Numbered from the stretch's first letter, positions 8,925 to 19,371 are shown. The stretch is DNA of 64,000 nt from Clostridium caldaquaticum (GCF_023806125.1 NZ_JAMSKT010000001.1:1-64000), one strand, 5' to 3'. Program-made: numbers and translations. The notes: a model not told the origin generated them from the sequence alone.

Positions 8925-10396
8925 TTTGTTTCACCCGTTTCTTTATAATTTCTAGCAAACACTAAAGCCAACCCTATAAGAATCCAAAGATAATAGCTAT
9001 AAATTAAAAACGCTACTGCCATTTGAATTAATATTATACATATAGAAGTAAGAATACTACATAGCAAAATAAAATATCTATCACGTCTAAATTTAAATGT
9101 ATTAAAAAAGGTTTCTCTAAAAATAAAAATAAATGAAATAACGAAAAAGCTTGAACCTAAAATACCTGTTTCAGCCAAAATAGTAAAGTAATCATTATTA
9201 GCACGCCAACCTGCTGGAACTGGTCTAGGAATAAATTTGAATTGTTTTTTACCTGCAGGACCATACTTATCTATATAAAATACATATCTTCCAATACCTA
9301 CCCCTATAACAGGATACTCTTTAAAGGTCTTTAATAATATTGTATTCATAGCTCTTCTTTCATTCATGCTTTGGGAACCTTTAAATTTATCACTTATTAC
9401 AAATTTTACGTAGTTTAAGTTATCCGTAAAATAAAGTGTTCCTATAAGAAAAAAACCTAATATCCCAATTACAGCTATACCTTTAGCAATAATTTTTTTA
9501 TTAATATATTTTCTACCATATACGGAAATTAGAAAAACAAAAAAACCAATTACACTTACAAAAGTACTAATCCATGCCCCACTTGAAAATGTTAATATTA
9601 AAGTTAAAAATTCAATAAATAAATATATACTATACTTAAGCTTATCTTTAGAGCAAAGAATAAACAGACCTATAGTTAGTGGAATCATTATACCAATTTG
9701 ATTTCCAAAAGCTAAAGGTTCAAAAGCAGTACCTGCTAATCTATTATCCCAAACCCCTTGCTGAGGTCCAGGAAACTCTCTTATAACATTAGGTATTACA
9801 ATTGACAAATCTAATGAATATAAAAGATATATAAATAATCCAATTATACTAGATATTATTCCTACATTAATAAATAACTTTACTAAATTAATAATCTCAT
9901 TCTTATTATTAAACAGATTTAATATTAAAAAAGATAAACAGATTATATAAAAATACTGAAATAGGTTTTGAAACCCTAAACTGCTAAATCCAAATATAAC
10001 CTTATATCCAGTAACTCTACCAATAGAGCTTTTATAAAAAAGAGATATTATGTAAGATATAAATCCAATAAAAATAAATGCTATAAAAAAAATTTGAAAA
10101 TAGGAATATTTTATTTTAGCCTTTTTCTTTATAATTTGTATAAACAATAAAATAATTCCTAAAACTTTTACGTATATGTTGAATTGATTATGTAAAAACG
10201 TAAACGGCCAAATTAATATAAGAAAATATATATATTGCTTTGGTAGATATAAAAAATATATAAAACCAAAAATAAAAAAAAAGTATATTAGTAGCGATAT
10301 TTTTAAAATGCCGCCCAAAGCTGTTAACAATATTAATATAGACATAAATATCCACATATATCTTTTAATAGTTTCCTCATTACGAAGTAAAAACAT
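8921..10396 (-). CDS. Wzy/O-antigen-ligase-like membrane polymerase
   Basis: A 491-residue protein with about a dozen hydrophobic segments and one long extracytoplasmic loop, the topology of the Wzy_C/O-antigen ligase family. The loop region contains RLAGTAFEPLAFGNQIG and the later NDYFTILAETGILG, matching the conserved blocks of this family. It probably polymerises flipped repeat units outside the membrane. In this position, with a Wzx gene in the same operon, polymerase is more likely than ligase. Its stop overlaps the next gene's start. Confidence 0.8.
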   Translation of the reverse strand: MFLLRNEETIKRYMWIFMSILILLTALGGILKISLLIYFFFIFGFIYFLYLPKQYIYFLILIWPFTFLHNQFNIYVKVLGIILLFIQIIKKKAKIKYSYFQIFFIAFIFIGFISYIISLFYKSSIGRVTGYKVIFGFSSLGFQNLFQYFYIICLSFLILNLFNNKNEIINLVKLFINVGIISSIIGLFIYLLYSLDLSIVIPNVIREFPGPQQGVWDNRLAGTAFEPLAFGNQIGIMIPLTIGLFILCSKDKLKYSIYLFIEFLTLILTFSSGAWISTFVSVIGFFVFLISVYGRKYINKKIIAKGIAVIGILGFFLIGTLYFTDNLNYVKFVISDKFKGSQSMNERRAMNTILLKTFKEYPVIGVGIGRYVFYIDKYGPAGKKQFKFIPRPVPAGWRANNDYFTILAETGILGSSFFVISFIFIFRETFFNTFKFRRDRYFILLCSILTSICIILIQMAVAFLIYSYYLWILIGLALVFARNYKETGETN

Positions 10397-10425
10397 ATTG
10401 TATCTCCTTAGTATTTATAAATTTA

Positions 10426-11532
10426 TTATAAAATAGTTCTATATACTTCGAAGGTTTCTCTAGCACATTTTTCCCAAGAGAAACATTTTGTTCTTGCATA
10501 TCCCTTATCTTTTAACTCAATAATATTTATATCTTTTTTTGTACTCATTAGAAGTTTGTCTGCCAAATCTTCAATAGAATACGGATTAATATAAATTGCT
10601 GCCTCCTGTAATACTTCTGGAATCGAAGAAGTTTGTGAAGCTATACAAGGTACACCATAAGACATGGCTTCTAAAGGTGGTAGTCCAAAACCTTCGTAAA
10701 AAGAAGGATAGACAAATAACTCTGAATTTTTATATAATGTTTTTAATTCTTCATCATTAACCTTACCTGTAAAAAAAACCCTCCCTTTAAGGTTATTTTT
10801 TTTAATTAACTTATACACTTCTTCATACTTCCACCCATTATTCCCTGCAATTATAAGTTTATGTGGAATTTTATCCTTAATTCTATCGAAAGCCTTAATT
10901 AAACCATCAATATTCTTACGTGGTGATATAGTGCTAACAGTTAGTATATATGGCATTGATAAATACTGTCTTATTTTATTGCTAACCATATTATCTTGTA
11001 TTGTGTCATGTGAAAAATCATTAAATCCATTATATACAACAGCTGTTTTATTTACTACATCAGGATAATATTTTTTAATCTCAGATTTTGCAAAATTTGT
11101 TATGCAGATAATCTTATTAGCTTTCTTAACTGAAATATTAGTAATAACTTTTTTCCAAATTACTGTTTTTTTAGTAAAATCCTGACTTCTGCTAAGAAAA
11201 GCCAAATCATGAATTGTTATGATTATTTTGTTTTTTGAATTAATAGGTGCCATAGAATCTGGATAATGTATAATTGCATTAGGGTATTTTTTATAAATAT
11301 ACTTTGGCAATTTAAATTGCTCATAAAAATTTCTTTGTATAGAATTTGTAATACCTTTAAGTACTATCAAGTCATCATTATTATGAACATAGTTAAAATT
11401 ATTTCTATCTTGTTCCCTTATTACAATTTTTATGGAAATTTCATTTTGTAAATAAAGAGCTTTTGCAAGTTCATAACTATATCTGCCAATTCCACCACTT
11501 AAAGAAGTTTGTAAAGCATTAAAAATTATCAT
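10426..11532 (-). CDS. GT4-family glycosyltransferase
   Basis: A 368-residue GT-B enzyme. The N-terminal SLSGGIGRYSYELAKAL and central LTVSTISPRKNIDGLIKAF are GT4 hallmarks, and EGFGLPPLEAMSYG supplies E-x7-E. It is similar in architecture to the 7809-8924 gene but clearly divergent, so the two probably make different linkages. It follows the WbaZ-like gene by 25 bases in the same operon. Confidence 0.87.
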   Translation of the reverse strand: MIIFNALQTSLSGGIGRYSYELAKALYLQNEISIKIVIREQDRNNFNYVHNNDDLIVLKGITNSIQRNFYEQFKLPKYIYKKYPNAIIHYPDSMAPINSKNKIIITIHDLAFLSRSQDFTKKTVIWKKVITNISVKKANKIICITNFAKSEIKKYYPDVVNKTAVVYNGFNDFSHDTIQDNMVSNKIRQYLSMPYILTVSTISPRKNIDGLIKAFDRIKDKIPHKLIIAGNNGWKYEEVYKLIKKNNLKGRVFFTGKVNDEELKTLYKNSELFVYPSFYEGFGLPPLEAMSYGVPCIASQTSSIPEVLQEAAIYINPYSIEDLADKLLMSTKKDINIIELKDKGYARTKCFSWEKCARETFEVYRTIL

Positions 11533-11557
11533 TATACATTTCCCCTAATTAATTAAG

Positions 11558-12682
11558 TTACAATACCTTATACGGCTTTTTGCTTTTGAATTCTGCATAT
11601 TTTTCATTTATAAAATCACTTATTTTCTTTTTGAATATTTCTTCATCAAATTTTTCTGCATGTTTTCTAATATAATATTTATCAAAGCACATATTATTAA
11701 ATTTATTAACTGCTTCTATTAATGAAAAAGTTTTTTGTTCATTAAAAAATACACCTGTTTTTTCATTAATTACTGTTTCTAAGGCTCCACCTTTACCATA
11801 TGCAATTACAGGCCTTCCACTTGATTGAGCTTCAAGCGGCGCAATTCCAAAATCTTCCTCTCCCGGAAATATAAAAGCTCTACATTTTGAATAATACTCT
11901 TTTATTACATCATCAGGTTGTCTTCCTAAAAATTTTATATTTGCCTTCGCCATGTTTTCAAGTCTTACTTTTTCAGAACCATCTCCAATTACTATAAGAG
12001 GTAATCCTAATTCATTAAAAGCTTCAATAGCTAAATCAACTCTTTTATATGGAACTAATCTGGAAATTATTAAAAAATACTCTTCAGTAGTATCAGATAT
12101 ATTAAATAATTTTGTTCTTACGGGAGGATGAATAACAGTACTTTCTCTTCTATAGTGTTTCCAAATTCTTTTAGCAACATTTTCCGAATTTGCAATAAAG
12201 TAATCAACTCTATCTGAAGAAACTTTATCCCAAAGTCTCATATAATTCATAAAATATTTTAAAAATATTTTTTTAAAAGGACCTATAAGAGTTTTCTCAG
12301 TTTCAGCATATTCATAATAAAATTCCCATGCATATCTCATGGGTGTATGGCAATAACAAATATGCATTGTATCAGACTTAGTAACAACGCCTTTAGCACA
12401 AGCAGAACTACTGCTAAGTATTATATCAAATTCATTTAAATCAAAACTCTCAAAAGCCATAGGCATAAATGGCAACAATCTTTGATGTCCTTTATCTATA
12501 TTTCTTTTATTTTGTAAAAAAGAAGTTTTTACATCTATATCTCTGAGTGCTGGATCTAGATTTTCAGCATTATATAACGATGTATAAATAGAGGCATCTG
12601 TGAAGATTTCTTTAAAATTAATCAACACTCTTTCAGCTCCGCCCATATTAGTTAACCAATCATGTATTAAAGCTACTTTCAC
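11558..12682 (-). CDS. GT4-family glycosyltransferase, WbaZ-like mannosyltransferase
   Basis: A 374-residue GT4 enzyme beginning MKVALIHDWLTNMGGAERVL. HTPMRYAWEFY and EEDFGIAPLEAQSSG (with E-x7-E) are typical of the WbaZ-like subgroup, in which characterised members transfer mannose from GDP-mannose. The gene is two bases downstream of the mannose-1-phosphate guanylyltransferase gene, which strengthens a mannosyl assignment. That assignment remains inference. Confidence 0.85.
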   Translation of the reverse strand: MKVALIHDWLTNMGGAERVLINFKEIFTDASIYTSLYNAENLDPALRDIDVKTSFLQNKRNIDKGHQRLLPFMPMAFESFDLNEFDIILSSSSACAKGVVTKSDTMHICYCHTPMRYAWEFYYEYAETEKTLIGPFKKIFLKYFMNYMRLWDKVSSDRVDYFIANSENVAKRIWKHYRRESTVIHPPVRTKLFNISDTTEEYFLIISRLVPYKRVDLAIEAFNELGLPLIVIGDGSEKVRLENMAKANIKFLGRQPDDVIKEYYSKCRAFIFPGEEDFGIAPLEAQSSGRPVIAYGKGGALETVINEKTGVFFNEQKTFSLIEAVNKFNNMCFDKYYIRKHAEKFDEEIFKKKISDFINEKYAEFKSKKPYKVL

Positions 12683-12684
12683 AA

Positions 12685-13740
12685 TTACACCTCTTTGTTT
12701 ATTGTATTTTTAGCAAACTTAATATTTTGCTCTTTTTCTTTTGATGAGATCATAATATATTCATCCGTCTCTACAACTATTAAATTATGTATATCATTTA
12801 AAACAACTTTTTTATTTGTAACCACTATATTCCCATCTGACTTATAAAATATACAATTATTATTTTTAACATTATTATTTTTATCTTTCTCTCTATATCT
12901 CTCCAAACTAGTCCAATTTCCAACATCATCCCAACCAAAGTCTGATGGAATTACATAAATATTATCAGCTTTCTCCATAATTCCATAATCTATTGAAATA
13001 CTATCTACTTTTCCATAGTTTTCTTCTAAAACTTCTTCAAACTTATCTTCCTTAGAAATAGCTATTTCTTCTAATAATTTATAAGTTTTACTAAGATATT
13101 TTTTTGTTAACATTAATATTGTATCAGCCTTCCAAATAAACATTCCGCTATTCCAAAGAAATTTTTGTTCTTTTACATATTGTACAGCAGTTTCTAAATT
13201 TGGTTTTTCTATAAATCTTTCTACTTCCTTTATTTCGAAACTATCTATATTCATATTAGTTTTACCAAACTTTATATATCCATATCCAGTTTCTGGTCTA
13301 TTAGGAAATATTCCAACAGTAACTACCGAATTATTATTTTTTTCAATAAAACTATCAGCTGCTTTTAAAGTTTTAATAAATTTATTTTCATTCTTAATCA
13401 GATGATCAGCTGGAATAACTGCTATGGTACAATTTTTATAATATTTATTTATTATAAACGCAGAAAGTGCCAAACATGGTGCTGTATTTTTACCAATTGG
13501 TTCAATTATAATATTTCTATCTAGCAAATTTGGAAGCTGATTTTTTACAAGCTGCTTATATTTTTTACCTGTAACTACAAAAATTCTTTCTAAAGGTATA
13601 AGATTATTTAGCCTTTTAACAGTCATTTGAAGCATTGAATCTTTTCCCAAAAGATTCAAAAATTGCTTTGGCTTTTCTTCAGTTGACAGCGGCCAAAATC
13701 TCTCTCCTTTACCTCCAGCCATAATTAATGCACAAAGCAT
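12685..13740 (-). CDS. manC: Mannose-1-phosphate guanylyltransferase
   Basis: A 351-residue nucleotidyltransferase with the signature LIMAGGKGERFWPLS and KPKQFL at the N-terminus, and FIEKPNLETA and WNSGMFIWK further on. It makes GDP-mannose from GTP and mannose 1-phosphate. The length fits the single-domain form without the C-terminal isomerase cupin found in bifunctional ManC/AlgA. No phosphomannomutase or phosphomannose isomerase gene is in the window, so these must lie elsewhere. It sits directly upstream of a WbaZ-like transferase. Confidence 0.92.
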   Translation of the reverse strand: MLCALIMAGGKGERFWPLSTEEKPKQFLNLLGKDSMLQMTVKRLNNLIPLERIFVVTGKKYKQLVKNQLPNLLDRNIIIEPIGKNTAPCLALSAFIINKYYKNCTIAVIPADHLIKNENKFIKTLKAADSFIEKNNNSVVTVGIFPNRPETGYGYIKFGKTNMNIDSFEIKEVERFIEKPNLETAVQYVKEQKFLWNSGMFIWKADTILMLTKKYLSKTYKLLEEIAISKEDKFEEVLEENYGKVDSISIDYGIMEKADNIYVIPSDFGWDDVGNWTSLERYREKDKNNNVKNNNCIFYKSDGNIVVTNKKVVLNDIHNLIVVETDEYIMISSKEKEQNIKFAKNTINKEV

Positions 13741-13755
13741 AATTAAGACACTCCC

Positions 13756-14403
13756 CTATCTTGCGTTTTTATCACCAAATAAAAGAAAAATGGTTTTGAA
13801 TATTAGTTTAATATCAACCCACAAACTTCGATCTTCTATATATTTAATATCCAATTCTATCCATTCTTCGAAATCAATGTTATTTCTACCCATAACCTGC
13901 CAATAACAAGTAAGTCCTGGCTTTGCTAATAGCTTATTATTTTGATATGGTGTAAATTTCCTAACTTCCCTAGGAAGATTTGGTCTTGGCCCTACTAAAG
14001 ACATTTCTCCTTTAAGTACATTAATTAGTTGAGGTAATTCATCAATGCTTGTTTTTCTGATAAATTTTCCTATTTTGGTAACTCTCGGGTCATCAGTTAT
14101 TTTGAACATAGGACCAGACATTTCATTTTTATCTTTTAAAGATTCTATTAAATCTTCAGCATTATCAATCATTGATCTAAATTTATACATTTTGAATAAT
14201 TCTCCATATTGACCAACTCTTTCTTGAACAAATATTATGGGACCTTCAGATTCAAACTTTATTATTATAGAAACAATAATCATAACTGGAGATAAAAGAA
14301 CAAGCCCTAATATAGATAAAACTATATCCATCAGCCTTTTTACTAAAAAGTAAAGTCTGCTTTTATTATTTTTTAATGTCTGTTCTTTTGAATACATCTC
14401 CAC
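13756..14403 (-). CDS. Undecaprenyl-phosphate sugar phosphotransferase (bacterial sugar transferase)
   Basis: A 215-residue monotopic sugar transferase. One hydrophobic helix (about residues 23-48) starts with KRLMDIVLS and is followed by the cytosolic catalytic part: GPIIFVQERVGQYG, KMYKFRSM, KTSIDELPQLINVLKGEMS, LVGPRP and KPGLTCYWQVMGRN. These match the PglC/WcaJ C-terminal family. It lacks the N-terminal multi-helix domain of long WbaP proteins. It should start repeat-unit assembly on undecaprenyl phosphate. The sugar is unknown. Confidence 0.92.
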   Translation of the reverse strand: MEMYSKEQTLKNNKSRLYFLVKRLMDIVLSILGLVLLSPVMIIVSIIIKFESEGPIIFVQERVGQYGELFKMYKFRSMIDNAEDLIESLKDKNEMSGPMFKITDDPRVTKIGKFIRKTSIDELPQLINVLKGEMSLVGPRPNLPREVRKFTPYQNNKLLAKPGLTCYWQVMGRNNIDFEEWIELDIKYIEDRSLWVDIKLIFKTIFLLFGDKNAR

Positions 14404-14474
14404 TATAATCTCCCCCTATACTTTTATAGGTTTATATAATTCAGTACAAAACAATATAAATAAATTTTAAATAT

Positions 14475-15041
14475 TTAGTATTCCGTAAAAATAACATTAT
14501 GCTCTTTTAGTGTAAGAGCATTTTTATCTTTATTTGACAATATAACCTCTTTAATATCTCTTATTGGCCAATTTATTGATAATCTTGGATCGTTCCAAGC
14601 AATACTTCCTTCATATTCAGGATAATAATACTCAGTACATTTATATGTAATTTCAGCTTCTTCAGATAAAACTAAAAATCCATGTGCAAAGCCTTCAGGT
14701 ATATAAAATTGTTTTTTATTTTTCTCACTCAATATAACGGAAACCCATTTTCCATAAGTAGGTGAACTTTTTCTTAAGTCTACAGCCACATCAAAAATCT
14801 CTCCACTAATAACTCTTATTAACTTGCCTTGTGGCTTTGGATTTTGATAATGCAACCCTCTGAGTACTCCTTTTTTTGATTTTGACTGGTTATCCTGAAC
14901 AAAATTAATATCTAAACCTGCTTTTTTAAAGTCTTTATAATTATAGGTTTCCATAAAGTATCCTCTATTATCTTCAAATACTTTAGGTTCTATTATATAA
15001 ACTCCCTTTATTTCTGTTTCTTTAAAAATAAATTGTCCCAT
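14475..15041 (-). CDS. rfbC: dTDP-4-dehydrorhamnose 3,5-epimerase
   Basis: A 188-residue cupin-fold RmlC enzyme. ETYNYKDF, FVQDNQSKSKKGVLRGLHYQ and the segments IRVISGEIFDVAVDLR and YIPEGFAHGFLVLSE are family signatures; the histidine in LRGLHYQ corresponds to the catalytic base. It is the third step to dTDP-L-rhamnose. It lies 15 bases downstream of rfbB and is part of the complete rfbD-A-B-C set in transcription order. Confidence 0.95.
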   Translation of the reverse strand: MGQFIFKETEIKGVYIIEPKVFEDNRGYFMETYNYKDFKKAGLDINFVQDNQSKSKKGVLRGLHYQNPKPQGKLIRVISGEIFDVAVDLRKSSPTYGKWVSVILSEKNKKQFYIPEGFAHGFLVLSEEAEITYKCTEYYYPEYEGSIAWNDPRLSINWPIRDIKEVILSNKDKNALTLKEHNVIFTEY

Positions 15042-15055
15042 ATAGTTTTTAACCC

Positions 15056-16111
15056 CTATTTATTTTCATACATTTTATTATAATACTTCTTATACTCTCC
15101 TGAAGTTACTCTTTCCATCCAATCTTTATTGTTTAAATACCATTTTATTGTTTTTACTATTCCCTCTTCATACATAGTCTCTGGTTCCCAACCTAGTTCT
15201 TCTCTTATCTTGGTTGGATCTATTCCATATCTTCTATCGTGTCCTTTTCTATCCTCTACATACTTTATTAAATCTTCTGTTACTGAATCATCTACATTCT
15301 CATTAATGTACTTAATAACAGTTTTTACAATGTGAATATTAGTTCTTTCATTATGTCCACCTACATTGTAAACTTCTCCTAACCTGCCTTTATTTATAAC
15401 CATATCAATTGCTTTGCAGTGGTCTTCTACATATAGCCAGTCTCTTATATTAAGTCCATCCCCATACACAGGAAGAGGTTTTTTATTTAAACAATTATTT
15501 ATAATAAGCGGTATTAATTTTTCTGGAAACTGATATGGTCCATAATTATTAGAACATCTAGTAATATTTATAGGCATTTTATATGTATCAAAATACGCTT
15601 TAACAACTAAATCTGCACCAGCTTTACTTGATGAATACGGACTATGAGGATCTAGTGGTGTTGTTTCTGTAAAGTAACCAGTTTCTCCTAAAGATCCGTA
15701 AACTTCATCTGTAGAAACTTGAAGATATTTTTTCCCTTCTTTAAAGCCATCATCAGTTTGCCAAGCGTTTTTTGCAGCATTTAAAAGTGTTACTGTACCT
15801 AGCACATTTGTATTTACAAACACTTCTGGCTCCCTTATACTTCTATCTACATGTGATTCTGCAGCAAAGTTCACTACATAATCAATATCGTAGTCTTTAA
15901 ACAACTTTTCCACTAAGCTTTTGTCGCATATATCACCTTGAACGAAGGTATATCTTGAATCATTTTCTACAGCTTTTAAATTTTCAAGATTTCCTGCATA
16001 AGTTAATTTATCCAAATTAATAAGCTTAATGTTATCATATTTCTTAAACATATAATGTACAAAATTTGCCCCAATAAATCCTGCTCCACCTGTAACTAAA
16101 TATGTTTTCAT
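15056..16111 (-). CDS. rfbB: dTDP-glucose 4,6-dehydratase
   Basis: A 351-residue extended short-chain dehydrogenase. The NAD-binding TGGAGFIGANFV is at the N-terminus, followed by NFAAESHVDRSI, STDEVYGSLG and the catalytic YSSSKAGADLVV. This set is diagnostic of RmlB. It converts dTDP-glucose to dTDP-4-keto-6-deoxyglucose. It lies 14 bases downstream of rfbA. Confidence 0.96.
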   Translation of the reverse strand: MKTYLVTGGAGFIGANFVHYMFKKYDNIKLINLDKLTYAGNLENLKAVENDSRYTFVQGDICDKSLVEKLFKDYDIDYVVNFAAESHVDRSIREPEVFVNTNVLGTVTLLNAAKNAWQTDDGFKEGKKYLQVSTDEVYGSLGETGYFTETTPLDPHSPYSSSKAGADLVVKAYFDTYKMPINITRCSNNYGPYQFPEKLIPLIINNCLNKKPLPVYGDGLNIRDWLYVEDHCKAIDMVINKGRLGEVYNVGGHNERTNIHIVKTVIKYINENVDDSVTEDLIKYVEDRKGHDRRYGIDPTKIREELGWEPETMYEEGIVKTIKWYLNNKDWMERVTSGEYKKYYNKMYENK

Positions 16112-16125
16112 ACTATGATCCTCCG

Positions 16126-16998
16126 CTATATAATTTCTTCTGCTATCTTCAATAGATACTTACCATATTCTACTTTTGATAAAGGCTTAGCTAATTCTAT
16201 AAGTTGTTCTTTATTAATAAAGCTTTTTCTATAGGCTATTTCTTCAATGCATGCTACATACAATCCCTGTCTTGTTTGAATAGCTTCAACAAAATTTGCA
16301 GCCTCAAGTAGTCCTCTATGTGTTCCTGTATCAAGCCAAGCCATACCTCTACCAAAAAGCTCAACCTTTAATTTGCCTCTATTTAAATACTCGTTGTTCA
16401 CTGCAGTTATTTCTATTTCACCTCTAGCAGAAGGCTTTACATTTTTAGCTATTTCTACAACATTATTATCATAAAAATAAAGTCCTGGTACTGCATAATT
16501 TGATTTAGGAACTTTAGGTTTTTCTTCAATAGAAACTACATTATTATTCTTATCAAATTCTACTACTCCAAATTCTGTTGGATTGCTTACATGGTAGCCA
16601 AATATAGTAGCTCCTTCTTCTCTATTAACTGCTCTTTCAAGTCTTTCTGAAAATCCGTAGCCATAGAATATATTATCACCTAAAACTAGTGCTACTCTAT
16701 CATTGCCGATAAATTTTTCTCCCACTATGAAAGCATCTGCAAGTCCTCTTGGCTGCTCCTGAATAGCATACTCAAATTTTACTCCTATTTGACTTCCATC
16801 TCCAAGAAGCTCTTTAAAGCTGCCAATATCTCTTGGAGTTGATATTATCAAAATATCTTTTATTCCTGCTAACATCAGTACAGATAAAGGATAATATATC
16901 ATAGGTTTATCATAAATAGGCAATATTTGTTTTGACACTGCTTTTGTTATAGGATGAAGCCTGGTACCAGACCCTCCAGCTAGTATTATACCTTTCAT
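16126..16998 (-). CDS. rfbA: Glucose-1-phosphate thymidylyltransferase
   Basis: A 290-residue RmlA enzyme with [19 protein letters not shown] at the N-terminus, then [23 protein letters not shown] and [14 protein letters not shown]. It makes dTDP-glucose from dTTP and glucose 1-phosphate. It is 81 bases downstream of rfbD; I saw no clear separate promoter in that gap. Confidence 0.96.
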   Translation of the reverse strand: MKGIILAGGSGTRLHPITKAVSKQILPIYDKPMIYYPLSVLMLAGIKDILIISTPRDIGSFKELLGDGSQIGVKFEYAIQEQPRGLADAFIVGEKFIGNDRVALVLGDNIFYGYGFSERLERAVNREEGATIFGYHVSNPTEFGVVEFDKNNNVVSIEEKPKVPKSNYAVPGLYFYDNNVVEIAKNVKPSARGEIEITAVNNEYLNRGKLKVELFGRGMAWLDTGTHRGLLEAANFVEAIQTRQGLYVACIEEIAYRKSFINKEQLIELAKPLSKVEYGKYLLKIAEEII

Positions 16999-17079
16999 TT
17001 TTTTAAACCTCTCCTAATTTATCTAAATTATTAATTAGTATTATATATAATTTATAATCGTATAACTTTCTGTTGCTAT

Positions 17080-17958
17080 TTACTTAACATTTTGTATAAA
17101 TATCTTCAATGCATCTTCCCAATGTCTCATTTCGTCTCCAACAGTACATCTTAGCATCATATTATCCAAGGAAGAAAATAATGGCCTTTTTGCTGCTCGA
17201 TTAATTTTATCAGAAGTTGTTGGATTAACAATGCAATTAATATTTGCATATTCAACTATTTTACATGCAAAATCATACCAACTGCATTCACCTTTTCCTG
17301 TACAGTGGTATATTCCATATTCTTCAGTTAATGCTAGCTTTAATAGATGAAAACATAAATCTTCAGCATTAGTTGGATTCCCTCTCTGATCATTAACTAC
17401 ATCTAGTTTACCTTTTTCTTTTGCTGCTTTCATTATAGTTTTTACAAAATTGTTTCCATAATAGCCATAAAGCCATGCAGTTCTCACTATAAAGTATTTG
17501 CTTGAAAATTGCTTTACATATTCCTCTCCTAAATATTTTGTACTTCCATATACACTCTTTGGATTAGGCAAATCATATTCTCTATAGGGCTTAGTTCCAT
17601 CACCAGCAAAAACATAATCTGTAGAAATATGTATAAGTTTTGCTCCTAATTCTTCACTAACTATTGCTAAGTTTCTAGGTCCTATAGTATTTGCTTTAAA
17701 GGCTATATCTTCATTTGTTTCACAATCATCTACGTGTGTATAAGCTGCTGAATTTATTATAATATCTGGTTTTACATTTGTTATGTATTCCCTTGCTGCT
17801 TTCAGATTTGCAATATCTAACTCGTCAATATCTACTCCTACAATGTCAGCATTCTTATATGCGCTGCTAATTGAACCTAATTCTGATTTCATGGACTTTA
17901 ATATACATATTATTTGGGTTCCTAACTGCCCTTTTGCTCCAGTTATTAATATTTTCAT
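17080..17958 (-). CDS. rfbD: dTDP-4-dehydrorhamnose reductase
   Basis: A 292-residue RmlD enzyme with ITGAKGQLGTQ for cofactor binding, NSAAYTHVDDCE, STDYVFAGDGTKPYRE and the catalytic YGSTKYLGE. It performs the last step to dTDP-L-rhamnose. It is the first gene of the polysaccharide operon. The 405-base gap upstream should carry the operon promoter. Confidence 0.95.
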   Translation of the reverse strand: MKILITGAKGQLGTQIICILKSMKSELGSISSAYKNADIVGVDIDELDIANLKAAREYITNVKPDIIINSAAYTHVDDCETNEDIAFKANTIGPRNLAIVSEELGAKLIHISTDYVFAGDGTKPYREYDLPNPKSVYGSTKYLGEEYVKQFSSKYFIVRTAWLYGYYGNNFVKTIMKAAKEKGKLDVVNDQRGNPTNAEDLCFHLLKLALTEEYGIYHCTGKGECSWYDFACKIVEYANINCIVNPTTSDKINRAAKRPLFSSLDNMMLRCTVGDEMRHWEDALKIFIQNVK

Positions 17959-18363
17959 TATCTTTCTCCATATTAAGTAATGTCTTATTTTAACAACAAT
18001 TTAATTTTCTATCATAGACTTATAAAAACATCTCACTATTACAATTATTTTTATATTTGTTAATAAATTTTTATATCTTTACAATCACATTTAAAATACT
18101 AATATAATACTAATTTATTTTCCTTATACTTACCACAATAAATATAATATCATAATTTATAAATTACAGTATACTATAAACCTTAAAATTATTGATACTT
18201 TTACAAAAAATTATACATTAATATTAATATGGTTTGCTAAGTATGTAGAAAAAATAACCTTTTTGTAAAGAATTTGTTTGCTATTTTTTATCTTATCAAT
18301 AAATATATCATTAAAACTGACAAACAAAATATCGAGTTCCTTTTTTATTATTGGACCCTTTCT
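17959..18363 (-). other. Non-coding gap upstream of the polysaccharide operon
   Basis: About 400 AT-rich bases between rfbD and the 3' end of galE. It must contain the start region of the long rfb operon, but no -35/-10 pair with good spacing stands out on the minus strand. I found no riboswitch signature, long hairpin or coding sequence. Confidence 0.4.
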
Positions 18364-19371
18364 TTATTCATATCTAATTATACTCTCTCTTATCTCTCCC
18401 CACTTGAGTGCATCTGCAATTCCTTCTTCTATGCTCTTTTCAGCTCTCCATCCTAAAAGTCTCCAAGCTGTATCAGCATTTGCATAAGCTCCCGGCACAT
18501 CTCCTGGTCTTGGTTCTACTTCTTCCTTATCTATAGTTTGATTGTAAACTTTCTCGAATGCAGAAACTAATTCTTTAACAGTTACTCCTCTTCCCGTACC
18601 GAGGTTTATAACCAAATAATCAGGATTACCTTCCTTATTAAAAGCGTCATCAAAATTTTCAATGGCTTTAACATGAGCCTGTGCTAAGTCCCAGACATGT
18701 ATATAGTCTCTAATTCCTGAACCATCACGAGTATCATAATTAGTTCCTGTTATATAGAAGGTTGGGCTAGCTCCAAGAGCAACATCAACAAGTTTTCCTA
18801 GAACGTGAGAAGGAAACTTAATATGTACTCCCGATCTCATTTTTGGGTCTGCTCCTATTGGGTTAAAATATCTAAGTGCTATTCCTTTCATTCCATAAGC
18901 TGTACAAAAGTCTTTAAGTATCATTTCCATCATATATTTTGTTCTTGCATATGGACTTCTTGGGTTCAGATGTGATTTTTCTGTTACCATAAAACCTTCA
19001 ACATCATCATATATTGAAGCTGAAGAACTGAATATAATATTTTTACATCCTAGTTTATTCAAATTATTAAATAACTCCAGAGACTTTGCTACATTCTCAC
19101 GATAATAATCATAAGGTCTTTCTACAGATTCAGGAACTACTATTAAAGCAGCACAGTGAACTGTATGGGATATCTCTGGATGATCTTTAAAAATTTTTTG
19201 AAGAAGCTCACTATCTGCAATATCTCCTTTATAAAATATTCTGTCCTTTGTAAATTCCTTTCTGCCTGTAACCAGAGAATCCAAAATTACAGGGGTATGG
19301 CCTTTATCTATTAAAGCAGAACATACTGTACTTCCAATATATCCTGCTCCACCCGTTACTAATACCTTCAT
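18364..19371 (-). CDS. galE: UDP-glucose 4-epimerase
   Basis: A 335-residue extended short-chain dehydrogenase: MKVLVTGGAGYIGSTVCSAL, SSSASIYDD and the catalytic YARTKYMMEMIL, then RYFNPIGADP. It interconverts UDP-glucose and UDP-galactose. I chose the ATG at 19371 because GGAG lies nine bases upstream; the ATG at 19380 would directly abut that ribosome site. It is separated from rfbD by 405 bases and is probably transcribed on its own, but a role in supplying galactose to the same polymer is likely. Confidence 0.92.
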   Translation of the reverse strand: MKVLVTGGAGYIGSTVCSALIDKGHTPVILDSLVTGRKEFTKDRIFYKGDIADSELLQKIFKDHPEISHTVHCAALIVVPESVERPYDYYRENVAKSLELFNNLNKLGCKNIIFSSSASIYDDVEGFMVTEKSHLNPRSPYARTKYMMEMILKDFCTAYGMKGIALRYFNPIGADPKMRSGVHIKFPSHVLGKLVDVALGASPTFYITGTNYDTRDGSGIRDYIHVWDLAQAHVKAIENFDDAFNKEGNPDYLVINLGTGRGVTVKELVSAFEKVYNQTIDKEEVEPRPGDVPGAYANADTAWRLLGWRAEKSIEEGIADALKWGEIRESIIRYE

